Notes: a model not told the origin generated them from the letters alone. A DNA stretch of 64,000 nucleotides from Prevotella sp. E13-17 (GCF_022024035.1 NZ_CP091787.1:3380001-3444000); one strand, 5' to 3'. Positions 33,291 to 43,088 are shown, counted from the first letter of the stretch. A program made the numbers and translations.

Positions 33291-34307
33291 ATGGATAGGA
33301 AGACATTTGAAAGCCGGAAACCTTTCGCGGGAGAGAAGAAAGCCTCAATGCAACGCCGCTGTGTGGACAACGACTACACCGAACGGCGCATGTATATGAT
33401 TACGATGGTGACGGAAGAACGCAAGCCGCTGTTTGGCAAAGTGGTGGGGCAAAGCGAGGCCGCAGCGCCCGCGCCAGAGGCTCCACACATCGAACTGTCG
33501 GCACTTGGTGCTGAGATAGAGAAGATATGGCTCACCATCGGCCACTTTCATCCCGAGGTAAGTGTGAATGCCCTGCAGATGATGCCCGACCATCTGCATG
33601 CCGTGCTCTTTGTGAAAGAAAAAATGGAGAAGCCTTTAGGCAAGGTGCTACTGGGCGTGAAGCAGGCCTGCAACCGCGCGTTCCGCGAGATGATGCCGGA
33701 GGAATTTGTCGCTGTGGCACAGCGACACGCAGAACAGAGCAGAGACAATGGTCTACTCTTTGCAAAGGGCTTCAACGACCAGATACTGCTGCGCGAGGGC
33801 CAGCTGGAGCGCTGGCTTCACTACCTAAAGGACAACCCTCGCCGCCTGCTGATGAAGCACGAGCACCCCGATCTGTTCCGCGTACAGCGAGGACTTACCT
33901 TTGCCGGTCTTCAGTTTTCAGCCATTGGCAACCGCTTTCTTCTGGAGCGCCCTCTGAAACTGCAGGTACAATGCTCCAGAAGCATCACAGACGGCGACCT
34001 GCTGGCCAAAACAGCCGCCTGTCTGCAAGCAGCCCGTCAAGGAGCCGTGCTTGTATCGCCTGCCATTTCCAAGGGCGAGAAAGCCATCATGCGAGCAGCC
34101 TTCGATGAAGGCTTGCCCCTCATCTATCTGCAAGAGAACGGCTTCACAGACCTGGCAAAGCCGGGCGGCAAGCGCATGGAGGCGTGCGCCGGCGGTCAGC
34201 TACTCATCCTCGCCCCTTGGGAGCACCACAACGAAAAGCTCACCATCAAGCGCTCCCAATGCCTGCAGCTCAACGAAATGGCCCGCGCCATCTGCGCGGG
34301 CCAATAA
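33291..34307 (+). CDS. RAYT (REP-associated Y1 transposase) with extra C-terminal Rossmann-like domain
   Basis: A 338-residue protein. Residues ~25-190 are a Y1/HUH transposase domain: the HUH-type motif MMPDHLHAVLFVKE (His101, His103) and the candidate nucleophile in RWLHYLKDNPRR (Tyr178). Such single-copy IS200-like enzymes (RAYTs) move or maintain short palindromes. Residues ~215-338 are not part of that fold: LQAARQGAVLVSPAISKGEK, FDEGLPLIYLQENGFTDLAK, GGQLLILAPW. This resembles a DprA/LOG-like nucleotide-binding Rossmann fold (inference). The coding sequence contains a perfect 9-bp-stem palindrome (33708-33726) repeated downstream at 34338-34356. Confidence 0.85.
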   Translation: MDRKTFESRKPFAGEKKASMQRRCVDNDYTERRMYMITMVTEERKPLFGKVVGQSEAAAPAPEAPHIELSALGAEIEKIWLTIGHFHPEVSVNALQMMPDHLHAVLFVKEKMEKPLGKVLLGVKQACNRAFREMMPEEFVAVAQRHAEQSRDNGLLFAKGFNDQILLREGQLERWLHYLKDNPRRLLMKHEHPDLFRVQRGLTFAGLQFSAIGNRFLLERPLKLQVQCSRSITDGDLLAKTAACLQAARQGAVLVSPAISKGEKAIMRAAFDEGLPLIYLQENGFTDLAKPGGKRMEACAGGQLLILAPWEHHNEKLTIKRSQCLQLNEMARAICAGQ

Positions 34308-34329
34308 AGCATAGAGCCTGCCCCCTAAG

Positions 34330-34395
34330 TAGAGTCTGTCGCTGTGCCACAGCGACAAGCAGAAGAGAGCCGCAAAAGAGATCAAGGGCAGGTAA
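34330..34395 (+). repeat. RAYT-derived palindromic fragment downstream of the RAYT gene
   Basis: GTCGCTGTG, one base, CACAGCGAC (34338-34356) forms a perfect hairpin. In one frame it reads SVAVPQRQAEESR, matching FVAVAQRHAEQSR inside the RAYT. So it is a fragment of a second, decayed RAYT copy, or a palindrome taken from the gene. Confidence 0.55.
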
Positions 34396-34400
34396 GCGCC

Positions 34401-35309
34401 CTATTGATTAATCACCCATACCAGCGGTATATTTAACACTATTTCGCTTTCAACGACCAGCCAGTCTGACTGAAAACCGGGGACGTTTGCTGCGCTGTAC
34501 TTATATTCGTATTCGAAACCTTCCGGCAATGAGCTTGCCCCATAATGATAATCAATCTGCAGTTCGTACTTTTCGTTATTACTAGCCATGGTAAGTCCCG
34601 TCATCTCGTGTTTGGGCAAAGTGCCAAAGTAACCCATATTCGCCAAAACAGAGATGTAGGTTCTATCATGATCCATCAGATAGTCAAACGACATGAAAGG
34701 CAACAAGGCTGTCAGCAAATGGTCATTATAATGAAAAACGGTCTCGAAGTATTTCTCACCATCCTGCGTGGCAAGCATGTCTTTCAGGTCGTCACCCTGC
34801 CAGTTCAGTCGCTGTACGTACTTCGTTCTCATCACGTTGCCGTCTAATGTACCATAGACCTCATAGCCTGTCAATTTATTGTCAGTATAAGAGTATGCAA
34901 TACTGTCCCTTAGCCTGTCGTTACGGATATCGAGAGGCATGCTGCCAGAGACTATCTTACCGTCTTTGGTATAGAAAATACAATAGGGCGTAAATCTGGC
35001 CACTGGCCCCATTCTCATGAGTCGTCGGTAAAGATTCATGTGGAGGACGATTCTTCCTCGATCATAATGAAACGAAATAGTATCGGATTTTCCAGAGACT
35101 GTTGTTCCCCATGTTTTTCTGTACTCTTTCACCCGATGTTGGGCATCATAGTCAAAATGGAAAAGGCTTTCACCGTCTGGAATATCGGGGATGCTATCAA
35201 TACGCATCGCTACCTTTCCAGGCACGTCGGGCCGAGCTGTTGTATCATCACTATTGCAGCCCGTCAGGACAATGATTATCAAGGATAAATACAAAAATAT
35301 CTTTTTCAT
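34401..35309 (-). CDS. Hypothetical lipoprotein, DUF4595-like
   Basis: From the ATG at 35309 (five codons inside the longest frame), 302 residues with lipoprotein signal KKIFLYLSLIIIVLTGC (lipobox LTGC). The body is a series of beta strands of the form 'FHFDYDAQHRVKEYRKTW', 'IAYSYTDNKLTGYEVYGTLD' and 'FHYNDHLLTALLPF', typical of DUF4595-type Bacteroidales lipoproteins that have an Rhs- or porin-like strand pattern. Function unknown; expected on the outer membrane or cell surface. It is convergent with the RAYT gene. Confidence 0.8.
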   Translation of the reverse strand: MKKIFLYLSLIIIVLTGCNSDDTTARPDVPGKVAMRIDSIPDIPDGESLFHFDYDAQHRVKEYRKTWGTTVSGKSDTISFHYDRGRIVLHMNLYRRLMRMGPVARFTPYCIFYTKDGKIVSGSMPLDIRNDRLRDSIAYSYTDNKLTGYEVYGTLDGNVMRTKYVQRLNWQGDDLKDMLATQDGEKYFETVFHYNDHLLTALLPFMSFDYLMDHDRTYISVLANMGYFGTLPKHEMTGLTMASNNEKYELQIDYHYGASSLPEGFEYEYKYSAANVPGFQSDWLVVESEIVLNIPLVWVINQ

Positions 35310-35335
35310 GAATACAAGTATCATTTGTAGTATAC

Positions 35336-35367
35336 AAAAGCACCGCAGAAAATTCCGCGGCGCTTTT
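35336..35367 (-). terminator. Intrinsic terminator of the frdCAB operon
   Basis: Leftward AAAAGCGCCGCGG...CTGCGGTGCTTTT hairpin with a short U tail, 27 bases after the frdB stop. Confidence 0.7.
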
Positions 35368-35393
35368 ATATAATATAAATAATGTCTATTGAC

Positions 35394-36152
35394 TTAGTCA
35401 GCCATCTTGGCCTTGATCATCTCGCGGTTCAGGCGAGCGATGTTGGCGATGGTCTCGTTCTTCGGACAAACGGCCTCGCAGGCACGAGTGTTCGTACAGT
35501 TACCAAAGCCGAGCTCATCCATCTTGGCAATCATGTTCTTCACACGACGGGCAGCCTCAACGCGACCCTGGGGAAGCAGAGCCAGCTGGCTGACCTTAGA
35601 TGAAACGAACAACATGGCAGAGCCGTTCTTACAAGCTGCTACGCAAGCACCACAACCGATGCAAGATGCGCAGTCCATAGCCTCGTCGGCATCTTCCTTA
35701 GGAATCAGGATGGCGTTGGCGTCCTGAGCCTGACCGGTGCGGATGGTGGTGTAGCCACCTGCCTGGATGATCTTGTCGAAGGCATTACGGTCAACCATAC
35801 AGTCCTTAATGACAGGGAAGGCAGCTGAGCGCCAAGGCTCAACGGTGATTACGTCACCATCGTTGAAGCGACGCATGTAGAGCTGACAAGTGGTAGCACC
35901 GCGTTCGGTCAAACCGTGAGGTGTACCGTTGATGTAGAGCGAGCACATACCGCAGATACCCTCGCGGCAGTCGTGATCGAATACGAAAGGCTCCTTGCCT
36001 TCGTTGATGAGTTCTTCGTTCAGAATGTCGAGCATCTCGAGAAACGAGGTGTCATCGGGAATATCATGCATCTCGTGAGTATCGAAGTGACCCGCATCTT
36101 TGGGACCATTCTGACGCCAAAATTTAATGGTGAAACTTATATTCTTAGCCAT
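35394..36152 (-). CDS. frdB: Fumarate reductase / succinate dehydrogenase iron-sulfur subunit
   Basis: A 252-residue protein with three Fe-S cluster sites: [2Fe-2S] at CREGICGMC (Cys62, 67, 70), then [17 protein letters not shown] and, further on, [15 protein letters not shown]. It passes electrons between the quinone-side cytochrome b and the flavoprotein on the cytoplasmic face of the inner membrane. In anaerobic Bacteroidales the complex runs as a menaquinol:fumarate reductase that makes succinate. It is the last gene of frdCAB, 5 bases after frdA, with a terminator downstream. Confidence 0.97.
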   Translation of the reverse strand: MAKNISFTIKFWRQNGPKDAGHFDTHEMHDIPDDTSFLEMLDILNEELINEGKEPFVFDHDCREGICGMCSLYINGTPHGLTERGATTCQLYMRRFNDGDVITVEPWRSAAFPVIKDCMVDRNAFDKIIQAGGYTTIRTGQAQDANAILIPKEDADEAMDCASCIGCGACVAACKNGSAMLFVSSKVSQLALLPQGRVEAARRVKNMIAKMDELGFGNCTNTRACEAVCPKNETIANIARLNREMIKAKMAD

Positions 36153-36157
36153 AGTCT

Positions 36158-38137
36158 TTAATTCTTATAATTACGGGTTTGTACTTTAATTGCCTCATAC
36201 TTCAGAGGCTCCTTAGAGAGCTCGGGCTCAACACCCTTGCCTTTATACTCCCAGCAGCCCACGTAGAAGTAGTTCTCATCGTCGCGCTTTGCCTCACCTT
36301 CCTCGGTCTGGTACTCCTCACGGAAGTGACCACCACAAGACTCGTTACGAGAGAGCGCGTCGAAAGCCACGAGCTGACCCATGGTGAAGAAGTCACGCAG
36401 ATGGATAGCCTTGTCGAGCTCTACGTTGAGACCTTCCTTGGTGCCAGGTACGAAGAGGTTGGTGTCGAACTCCTTCTCGAGCTCGTGCATCTTCTTCAAG
36501 CCTTCCTTCAGACCCTCAGCGGTGCGACCCATACCTACATACTCCCACATGATGTGACCCAGCTCCTTGTGCAGAGAGTCAACAGAGCGCTTACCCTTGA
36601 TGTTGAGCAGACGAGTCAGCTCAGCGTCAACAGCCTTCTCTGCCTCATCGAATTCAGGACGATCGGTAGAGATCTTGCCCCAGATAGACTGGTCGGCCAG
36701 GTAGTTCTGGATGGTGTAAGGCAGTACGAAGTAACCATCGGCCAGACCCTGCATCAGTGCAGAAGCACCCAGACGGTTAGCACCGTGGTCAGAGAAGTTA
36801 CACTCACCGATAGCGAACAGGCCAGGGATAGTGGTCTGCAGCTCGTAGTCAACCCAGATGCCGCCCATGGTGTAGTGGATAGCAGGATAGATCATCATTG
36901 GCTTGTAGTACTTCACGCCATTGATCTCGTTGGCCAGGTCGCCAGGGAATACGTCTGTAATCTCCTCGTACATCTCGAACAGGTTACCATAGCGCTGCAT
37001 GATGACGTCGAGACCCAGACGGTTGATAGACTCAGAGAAGTCGAGGTAAACAGCCAGACCTGTGTTGTTAACACCGAAGCCCTTGTCGCAACGCTCCTTA
37101 GCGGCACGTGAAGCCACATCACGAGGAACGAGGTTACCGAAGGCGGGATAGCGGCGCTCCAGATAGTAGTCGCGGTCTTCCTCGGCAATATCCCAAGGAT
37201 TGATCTCGCCCTTCTGCAACTTCTTAGCATCCTCAATCTTCTTTGGCACCCAGATACGACCATCGTTACGCAGTGACTCAGACATCAGCGTCAGCTTAGA
37301 CTGCTTGTCACCATGAACGGGGATACAGGTGGGGTGAATCTGAACGTATGAGGGGTTAGCAAACATTGCGCCCTTACGATAGCACTGGACGGCAGCGGTA
37401 CAGTTACAACCCATAGCGTTGGTAGAGAGGAAGTAGGTGTTTCCGTAACCACCAGTGGCGATAACTACTGCATTAGCAGAGAAGCGCTCCAGCTTACCGG
37501 TTACGAGGTTCTTGGCGATGATACCACGAGCACGGCCGTCAACGATGACCACGTCTTCCATCTCATAACGAGTGTAGAGCTTTACCTTACCAGCATTTAT
37601 CTGACAGCTCAGTGAAGAGTAAGCACCCAGCAGCAACTGCTGGCCGGTCTGACCCTTGGCGTAGAATGTACGGCTTACCTGAGCACCACCGAACGAACGG
37701 TTGGCCAGCATGCCACCATACTCACGAGCGAAGGGAACACCCTGAGCAACGCACTGGTCGATGATGTTGTTTGAAACCTCAGCCAGACGATAAACGTTGG
37801 CCTCGCGAGCGCGATAGTCACCGCCCTTCACGGTATCGTAGAACAGACGATAGACAGAGTCACCATCATTCTGATAGCACTTTGCAGCATTGATACCACC
37901 CTGTGCGGCGATAGAGTGAGCACGACGTGGAGAGTCCTGGATACACAGGTTGATCACGTTGAAGCCCATCTCACCGAGAGAAGCAGCTGCAGAAGCACCA
38001 GCCAAACCGGTACCTACTACGATCACATCGAGCTTCAGCTTGTTCTTGGGGTTAACCAGGCGCTGATGAGCTTTATATTCTTTCCATTTCTCAGGCACTG
38101 GACCTGCAGGAATCTTTGAATCTAATACTTTTGCCAT
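36158..38137 (-). CDS. frdA: Fumarate reductase / succinate dehydrogenase flavoprotein subunit
   Basis: A 659-residue protein. The FAD-binding motif is [19 protein letters not shown] (residues 41-58). The segment [16 protein letters not shown] contains the usual FAD-contact region. [14 protein letters not shown] and the catalytic-site region [20 protein letters not shown] follow, then the C-terminal helical domain. It reduces fumarate to succinate in the cytoplasm. The length fits the Bacteroidetes type (about 640-660 residues). It lies between frdC (36-base gap) and frdB (5-base gap) in one operon. Confidence 0.97.
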   Translation of the reverse strand: MAKVLDSKIPAGPVPEKWKEYKAHQRLVNPKNKLKLDVIVVGTGLAGASAAASLGEMGFNVINLCIQDSPRRAHSIAAQGGINAAKCYQNDGDSVYRLFYDTVKGGDYRAREANVYRLAEVSNNIIDQCVAQGVPFAREYGGMLANRSFGGAQVSRTFYAKGQTGQQLLLGAYSSLSCQINAGKVKLYTRYEMEDVVIVDGRARGIIAKNLVTGKLERFSANAVVIATGGYGNTYFLSTNAMGCNCTAAVQCYRKGAMFANPSYVQIHPTCIPVHGDKQSKLTLMSESLRNDGRIWVPKKIEDAKKLQKGEINPWDIAEEDRDYYLERRYPAFGNLVPRDVASRAAKERCDKGFGVNNTGLAVYLDFSESINRLGLDVIMQRYGNLFEMYEEITDVFPGDLANEINGVKYYKPMMIYPAIHYTMGGIWVDYELQTTIPGLFAIGECNFSDHGANRLGASALMQGLADGYFVLPYTIQNYLADQSIWGKISTDRPEFDEAEKAVDAELTRLLNIKGKRSVDSLHKELGHIMWEYVGMGRTAEGLKEGLKKMHELEKEFDTNLFVPGTKEGLNVELDKAIHLRDFFTMGQLVAFDALSRNESCGGHFREEYQTEEGEAKRDDENYFYVGCWEYKGKGVEPELSKEPLKYEAIKVQTRNYKN

Positions 38138-38173
38138 AACTATATTGCGTTTTCAAAAAACCATTAAACTAAT

Positions 38174-38905
38174 TTACTGACAGCATGCAGCTACCGTATC
38201 ACAGCATGCAGCATCGGGACAGCAGTTGAGCGAAGGAGCGCAACCGAAGGCGAAGCCCAGCACCACAACAGTGAAGCCCAGCATCAGCAGAGTGACATAG
38301 ATGAGACCGATGCACTGCATGCGCTTCTGCCAGATCTTACCACTGAGGCCCAGTGTCTGCATGGCTGACCAGAAGCCGTGAGCCAGGTGGAACCAGATAG
38401 CAGCAAACCAAACCAGATAGAGCACTACCAATGGCCAGTGTGAGAAAGTGTCGATGATGAAAGCGAAGCCATCAGCGGGGCTGTGACCGTTGGTGAAACC
38501 AGCAATCTCGGCAAACATCATGTTGTACCAGAAGTTCTGCAGGTGAACCAGCAGACCAATCAAGATGATCAGTCCCAGAACGAGCATGTTCTTAGAGGCC
38601 CACTCTACCTTACCCGATTTAACGGTAGTAGAAACCTCATAACGGCTGTTACCGCGAGCCTTACGGTTCTGAGCCGTGAGGATAAACGCGAAAACAATGT
38701 GAATGACAGCGAGGGCAGCCAGACCCATAGTAGCTACAAGAGCATACCAGTTGGCACCCAGCAATTCGCAAATAGTGTCGTAAGCCTCACCAGAGAAGAG
38801 CGCTACGATGTTCATTGCACAGTGGAATGTCAAGAACAGGATGAGCGCAATGCCAGTAATAGACATTACAACCTTTCTACCAATTGATGAATTTAATAAC
38901 CACAT
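38174..38905 (-). CDS. frdC: Fumarate reductase / succinate dehydrogenase cytochrome b subunit with Cys-rich tail
   Basis: A 243-residue membrane anchor with five helices and the conserved histidines of the di-heme family (FLTFHCAMNIVALFSG, VIHIVFAFILTAQNRKARGN, GLLVHLQNFWYNMMF, IWFHLAHGFWSAMQTLG). It oxidises menaquinol and binds FrdAB. The last 22 residues (CAPSLNCCPDAACCDTVAAC then CQ) hold seven cysteines, a tail not typical of the family. It is the first gene of the operon; a TATCTTTG box lies at 38987-38980. Confidence 0.95.
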   Translation of the reverse strand: MWLLNSSIGRKVVMSITGIALILFLTFHCAMNIVALFSGEAYDTICELLGANWYALVATMGLAALAVIHIVFAFILTAQNRKARGNSRYEVSTTVKSGKVEWASKNMLVLGLIILIGLLVHLQNFWYNMMFAEIAGFTNGHSPADGFAFIIDTFSHWPLVVLYLVWFAAIWFHLAHGFWSAMQTLGLSGKIWQKRMQCIGLIYVTLLMLGFTVVVLGFAFGCAPSLNCCPDAACCDTVAACCQ

Positions 38906-38979
38906 AAAAGATTGAAAATTAATTAATTAATATTGATTTTAGATTTATTGTCAGCAAGACACAGACCTTCACAGGCTAA

Positions 38980-38987
38980 CAAAGATA
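38980..38987 (-). promoter_or_regulatory. -7 element TATCTTTG for frdCAB
   Basis: It reads leftward, 75 bases before the frdC ATG. Confidence 0.6.
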
Positions 38988-39090
38988 CTCATAATAGAGT
39001 ACGTATATACGCAATGTGGGTACAAAATTAACTAAAAATAATGAATCTGCAAATCTTTGCTGCAGAAAATTGGGTTATTTATACAAAATA

Positions 39091-39136
39091 AAAGAATCGG
39101 AATTGCAAGGCAAAAGTGCCACAATTCCGATTCTTT
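39091..39136. terminator. Bidirectional terminator after the repeat lipoprotein gene
   Basis: A perfect 15-bp stem (39091-39105 with 39122-39136, AAAGAATCGGAATTG) and 16-base loop, with T-rich tails on both sides, 24 bases beyond the gene's stop. Confidence 0.85.
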
Positions 39137-39159
39137 TTCTTCGTTTTTTTCCGTCGATA

Positions 39160-42100
39160 TTAATATTCCACGGTCTTGGTATAGGTCTTGCCACCAACAG
39201 AGAACGTCAGCTTGACAGACGGCTTATATACGCCGTTCAACCTACTAGTAAGGCTTACCGACACTTGCTGGTTTTTATACAGGTAGCCATTACCGCCACT
39301 AAGAGCTACCGGAAGCTCGTTTCCATCTTTATCCACCAGTACAACCGACGTGATATTGATGGTAGAATGATAGTTGTTGGTGATGACGATTGGACACTGA
39401 GACGTGACATAACCATCCGTCTTCTCGTATTCGCCCGAACCGCGCTTGACGTTTACCTTATCGGTGGCATCATAGACCTTTACTTCACAATAATCAAAGT
39501 AATTAGTGTAGGTGATGCCATCCTTCGTAAAGTCGGGTATGCCTGCATTAATATGAACACTGCCCCTCGCAAGTGCAGTTACAAGCCCCTGCTCACTGAC
39601 AGAAGCCACCTTCGCATTACTACTGCTCCACTGAATATTTGCGTCATTAAAGGCTTTTGCCTCCAGTGAGACAGAACCGCCGAGCTCCAGTTCCAGGCTC
39701 TCTTGCTCCACATAGACATACTTATGCTGTTTGACAGGGAAGGCTATACGCACCTCGTCGTTATAGAGTATAATAGAGTCTATACGTTCGAAGTCGGCAC
39801 CTCTGAAGACTGGAATCCTCACAAGGTTATAATACAGGTCGTAGCCATCCTTTATCGTCTGATCTACCGAGAACCATGAGCCATTTTTCGTTGTTTTGCT
39901 CACGTGATAGCCTGGTGTCAGCGTTTTCACCGGCAGATTAAACTCGCCACCATTCTTTCCGCAGGAGATCACCTTGCGATGGTCACTGAAGTTGATGGTG
40001 ATATGAGGATTGGTGCGCTGCTTTACAGCCACCTTAGCCATCTCTTCGCCAGCAACGAGGAAACGCAGCGTATCAGCATTCGCTTCATTATTAAAGTTCT
40101 CTTTGAACGAGAGGGTTATCTTCTCGGTGGTCTCGTCTATAGGAGTCATGACGCAGTCCACCCACGACGGGCTCTTGATCTGGTACTTCACGTTGCTGAC
40201 AATGTTGAATTCTTTCGTCTGTTGCTTATAGCTCACCTCCACCTTCTTTACGCTAGGCACCAGCTTCACCTGGAAGTTCTGTTCCACCTTGAAAGAAGTC
40301 TTCACCGAGTTCTCATCAATGGTGTTGCCATTGGGCAGATACAGCGTAACGGTGGCCGAGCGCTTAGCCAACGCCGTATTGGTCTGAGCCGTGAAGAATA
40401 CCTGATTATCCTTCACCACAGCGCTCAGCCAGCGGGCCGTCATCTGGGTCTCGTTATCGATAATCTGACAATGTATGTCCTCCAATTCGCGCGTCAGCGT
40501 CAACACGTCGCTGGTCTGGTCATAGTCCAGTTCGCGGTCTTTGATGGTCAGGTTGTCGAAGATATTATCGTGATGCTGCGTCACCCTGAACGACTTCTGG
40601 GGTGTGCTCTCGGTGATGGTCGAGCTGCTGACATAGAGCGTCACCATGGCCGAGCGGTCGTGCTTGGTCGTGAGCTTCGACGGTTTCAGCTCTATCTTAT
40701 TGCCACTGAGAATGACATTCAGCCAGGTAGGCGTCTGCTGAGTGTCTTCGTCCACCAGTTTATACCTCACGCTGGTCAGGTCAACCTTCGTTGTTATCGC
40801 ATGACTTGACGTATTCCATTCAAGCCCCAGGTTGGCCACTTTCAGACTGTCCAACAGGTTGTTGCCTTTTTGCGTAAACGTGAATCCCGTATGAACGGTC
40901 TTGGCATCGATGGTATTGCCATTGGGCAGATAGAGCGTCACACTGGCCGAGCGCTGATACTTAGAGTAGTTGGTCTGCGCCACAAACTCCACATGCTTGC
41001 CGTTCACCGTGGCCTGTAGCCAACCAGGTGTCTGGTGGGTGTCGTTGTCCACCAGTTGACAGCGGATGCCTGTCAGTTCGCGAGACAGTTTCAGCGTGTC
41101 GTACTTCTCGTCCCAGTTCACGGCTCGATTATTGAACTGCACATCGTCAAAGATGTTGTAATGTTCCTGATTCACCACAAACGACACCTGTTCGGTGTTC
41201 TCGTCGATGGTATTACCATTATTGGGCACAAACAGGGTCACCGTGGCCGAGCGGTTATCGACCGAGGTCAACTGCTGTGGTTTAAGAATCAGTTCCTGAT
41301 GTTCGGCATCGAGTGTCACCTGCAACCATGTTGGTGCACGCTTGGTGTCGTTGTCCACCAGTTTGGTGTGCAACAGCGAGAGGTCCACCGTCTGTTTCAG
41401 AGCCCGAACGGTCTCGTTCCAGCTCATGGTCTGGTTCTCGAACCGATGACCATTGAAGATATTGTTGCCCGACTGCTTGAAGGCAAAGCTCGTCTTCACC
41501 GTCTTTTCGTCGATGGTGTTGCCATTAGGCAGATAGAGTGTCACCGTAGCGGTGCGGTCGGCCTTCGACATATTCTCTTTTACCGTAAAGAAGACCTGTT
41601 TCCCTTTCACCGTGGCCTGCAACCAGGTGGGCGTCTGCTTCGTGTCAACATCTGTCAACTGACAACTGATTCCCGTCAACTCTCGCGTCAGTTTCAGCGT
41701 GTCGGCCTTTTCATCCCAACTGACCACACGATCTTTATACATCACACCATCAAAGATGTTATCGTGATTCTGCGTCAGGTAGAAGCTCGTCTGTACGGTC
41801 TGCTCCGTCAACGTATTGTCTTTACCCTTCATATACAATGTCACTTTCACCGTGCGATTAGTGTTGGAGGTCAGCGCCACCGACTTGAACAGCACCTTGT
41901 TGCCCTCAACCGTAGCCTGTAGCCAGGTGGGTGCTTTCTTGGTCAGCGTGTCCACCACCTGACACAGGATGTTCTGCAACTCATGCGATAGTTTCAGTGT
42001 ATCGGCAGTTTGGTTCCAGACGATGGTGCGGTCATCATATCGCACCCCGTCAAAAATCCTGTTATGTCCCTGTTCTACGACAAAAGGCAGCGTAATGGTG

Positions 42101-43026
42101 GTCGTGTCGATAGTTTCACCATGATTAGGATAGAAGAGCATCACCGTAGCCGTACGGTCTTTTTTCAGGTTATAAATCGTCGTCGTCACGGCCACCGAGT
42201 CGCCGGCAACGGTTGCCGTACACCATGAGGCTCGCTCCTTGGTGGCGTCGTCTATCACCTGAGCACGCACTCCCGTCAGTTGTCGGTCGGTATGAATCAC
42301 ATAGCGTCCGCCGGCTGCCAGCGACTTCACGGGTTTGATAGTCAGGCTGTCGAGCACAGGGTTATGAGTCTGTCTGACCAGTATCGAAGCCTTCGACAAC
42401 AACGAGTCGCTGACATACTGGTCGCTGTTGGGCACCAGTCTCACCAGTGCCGCACGGTCATCCTTTGAAGCATACTGTGAAACTGCTATTGTAAGATTCT
42501 TGCCGTCGATCATGGCTTTCACCCAGTCCACCTTCTGACCGTCCAAATCATAGATTTCTGTTTTTGTGTTCTTCAGCGTGTTCTTGAATGTCAACGTGGT
42601 GTCGCCCTGCTCAAAGCCCATGACCACCTCGTCAACATCCAGTCCGTCGAACATAGAGTTTTTCTTTTGGGTGACATAGAACACCACCGGTTGCTCCTCG
42701 TCATTAATCTCCTCGCTCTTCACGTGCAGCGTCACGCAAGCCGTACGATCGCTAACCGTGATATTCTCCATCAGGGTCAGCGCTATTGCCTTCTGATTGA
42801 TTTTCACATCGAGCCAGTTGGCTGGATATTTGGTCTTGGTGTCAATGACGGTTGCCATCACATCGGTCAGTACGTTGTCAACATTGATAGTCTTCTGCAC
42901 GCCCGCAGAAGAGAATGTCTGGTTCTCTATATGGAGGCCCTCAAGCGGTGATGGAAAGTCCTCGTGTTCCACACACGACAAAAAGAGTCCCAAAACAACC
43001 AACAACGGGAACAATATTTTTTTCAT
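39160..43026 (-). CDS. Giant lipoprotein with nine BACON-like repeats and a bacterial Ig domain
   Basis: A 1288-residue protein with lipoprotein signal MKKILFPLLVVLGLFLSC (lipobox LFLSC) and CVEHEDFPSPLEGL. About nine ~95-residue units follow (roughly 30-880), each with a variable first strand, 'TPTWLQATVKGKQVFF', 'SATVTLYLPNGNTIDE' and an end such as NHDNIFDG. The units resemble BACON-type Ig-like domains; the middle ones are most alike. Then come two diverged BACON-like units (SYKQQTKEFNIVSNVKYQIK; GGEFNLPVKTL) and a Big_2 domain (LGGSVSLEAKAFNDANIQWS, KVASVSEQGLVTALARG). There is no catalytic motif; it is likely a surface stalk or adhesin. A TAATTTTG box lies at 43088-43081, with a terminator downstream. 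Confidence 0.88.
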   Translation of the reverse strand: MKKILFPLLVVLGLFLSCVEHEDFPSPLEGLHIENQTFSSAGVQKTINVDNVLTDVMATVIDTKTKYPANWLDVKINQKAIALTLMENITVSDRTACVTLHVKSEEINDEEQPVVFYVTQKKNSMFDGLDVDEVVMGFEQGDTTLTFKNTLKNTKTEIYDLDGQKVDWVKAMIDGKNLTIAVSQYASKDDRAALVRLVPNSDQYVSDSLLSKASILVRQTHNPVLDSLTIKPVKSLAAGGRYVIHTDRQLTGVRAQVIDDATKERASWCTATVAGDSVAVTTTIYNLKKDRTATVMLFYPNHGETIDTTTITLPFVVEQGHNRIFDGVRYDDRTIVWNQTADTLKLSHELQNILCQVVDTLTKKAPTWLQATVEGNKVLFKSVALTSNTNRTVKVTLYMKGKDNTLTEQTVQTSFYLTQNHDNIFDGVMYKDRVVSWDEKADTLKLTRELTGISCQLTDVDTKQTPTWLQATVKGKQVFFTVKENMSKADRTATVTLYLPNGNTIDEKTVKTSFAFKQSGNNIFNGHRFENQTMSWNETVRALKQTVDLSLLHTKLVDNDTKRAPTWLQVTLDAEHQELILKPQQLTSVDNRSATVTLFVPNNGNTIDENTEQVSFVVNQEHYNIFDDVQFNNRAVNWDEKYDTLKLSRELTGIRCQLVDNDTHQTPGWLQATVNGKHVEFVAQTNYSKYQRSASVTLYLPNGNTIDAKTVHTGFTFTQKGNNLLDSLKVANLGLEWNTSSHAITTKVDLTSVRYKLVDEDTQQTPTWLNVILSGNKIELKPSKLTTKHDRSAMVTLYVSSSTITESTPQKSFRVTQHHDNIFDNLTIKDRELDYDQTSDVLTLTRELEDIHCQIIDNETQMTARWLSAVVKDNQVFFTAQTNTALAKRSATVTLYLPNGNTIDENSVKTSFKVEQNFQVKLVPSVKKVEVSYKQQTKEFNIVSNVKYQIKSPSWVDCVMTPIDETTEKITLSFKENFNNEANADTLRFLVAGEEMAKVAVKQRTNPHITINFSDHRKVISCGKNGGEFNLPVKTLTPGYHVSKTTKNGSWFSVDQTIKDGYDLYYNLVRIPVFRGADFERIDSIILYNDEVRIAFPVKQHKYVYVEQESLELELGGSVSLEAKAFNDANIQWSSSNAKVASVSEQGLVTALARGSVHINAGIPDFTKDGITYTNYFDYCEVKVYDATDKVNVKRGSGEYEKTDGYVTSQCPIVITNNYHSTINITSVVLVDKDGNELPVALSGGNGYLYKNQQVSVSLTSRLNGVYKPSVKLTFSVGGKTYTKTVEY

Positions 43027-43080
43027 TTCCTCAAAAAGAATTTTAATGTTTTAAAGTGTCAAAAATGATTATTCAATGGG

Positions 43081-43088
43081 CAAAATTA
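43081..43088 (-). promoter_or_regulatory. -7 element TAATTTTG for the repeat lipoprotein gene
   Basis: It reads leftward, 55 bases before the ATG at 43026; divergent from the next promoter. Confidence 0.55.

Noticed and set aside
34338..34356. Simple rho-independent terminator of the RAYT gene
   Set aside because: No T run follows the hairpin, and the sequence matches an internal part of the RAYT coding region.
36179..37111. 310-codon plus-strand frame opposite frdA
   Set aside because: It is antisense to a strongly conserved flavoprotein and has no family features; it results from the codon bias of frdA. The same holds for long frames opposite the permease at 8375-9328, the M3 peptidase at 29789-31000 and the beta-helix protein at 44348-45481.
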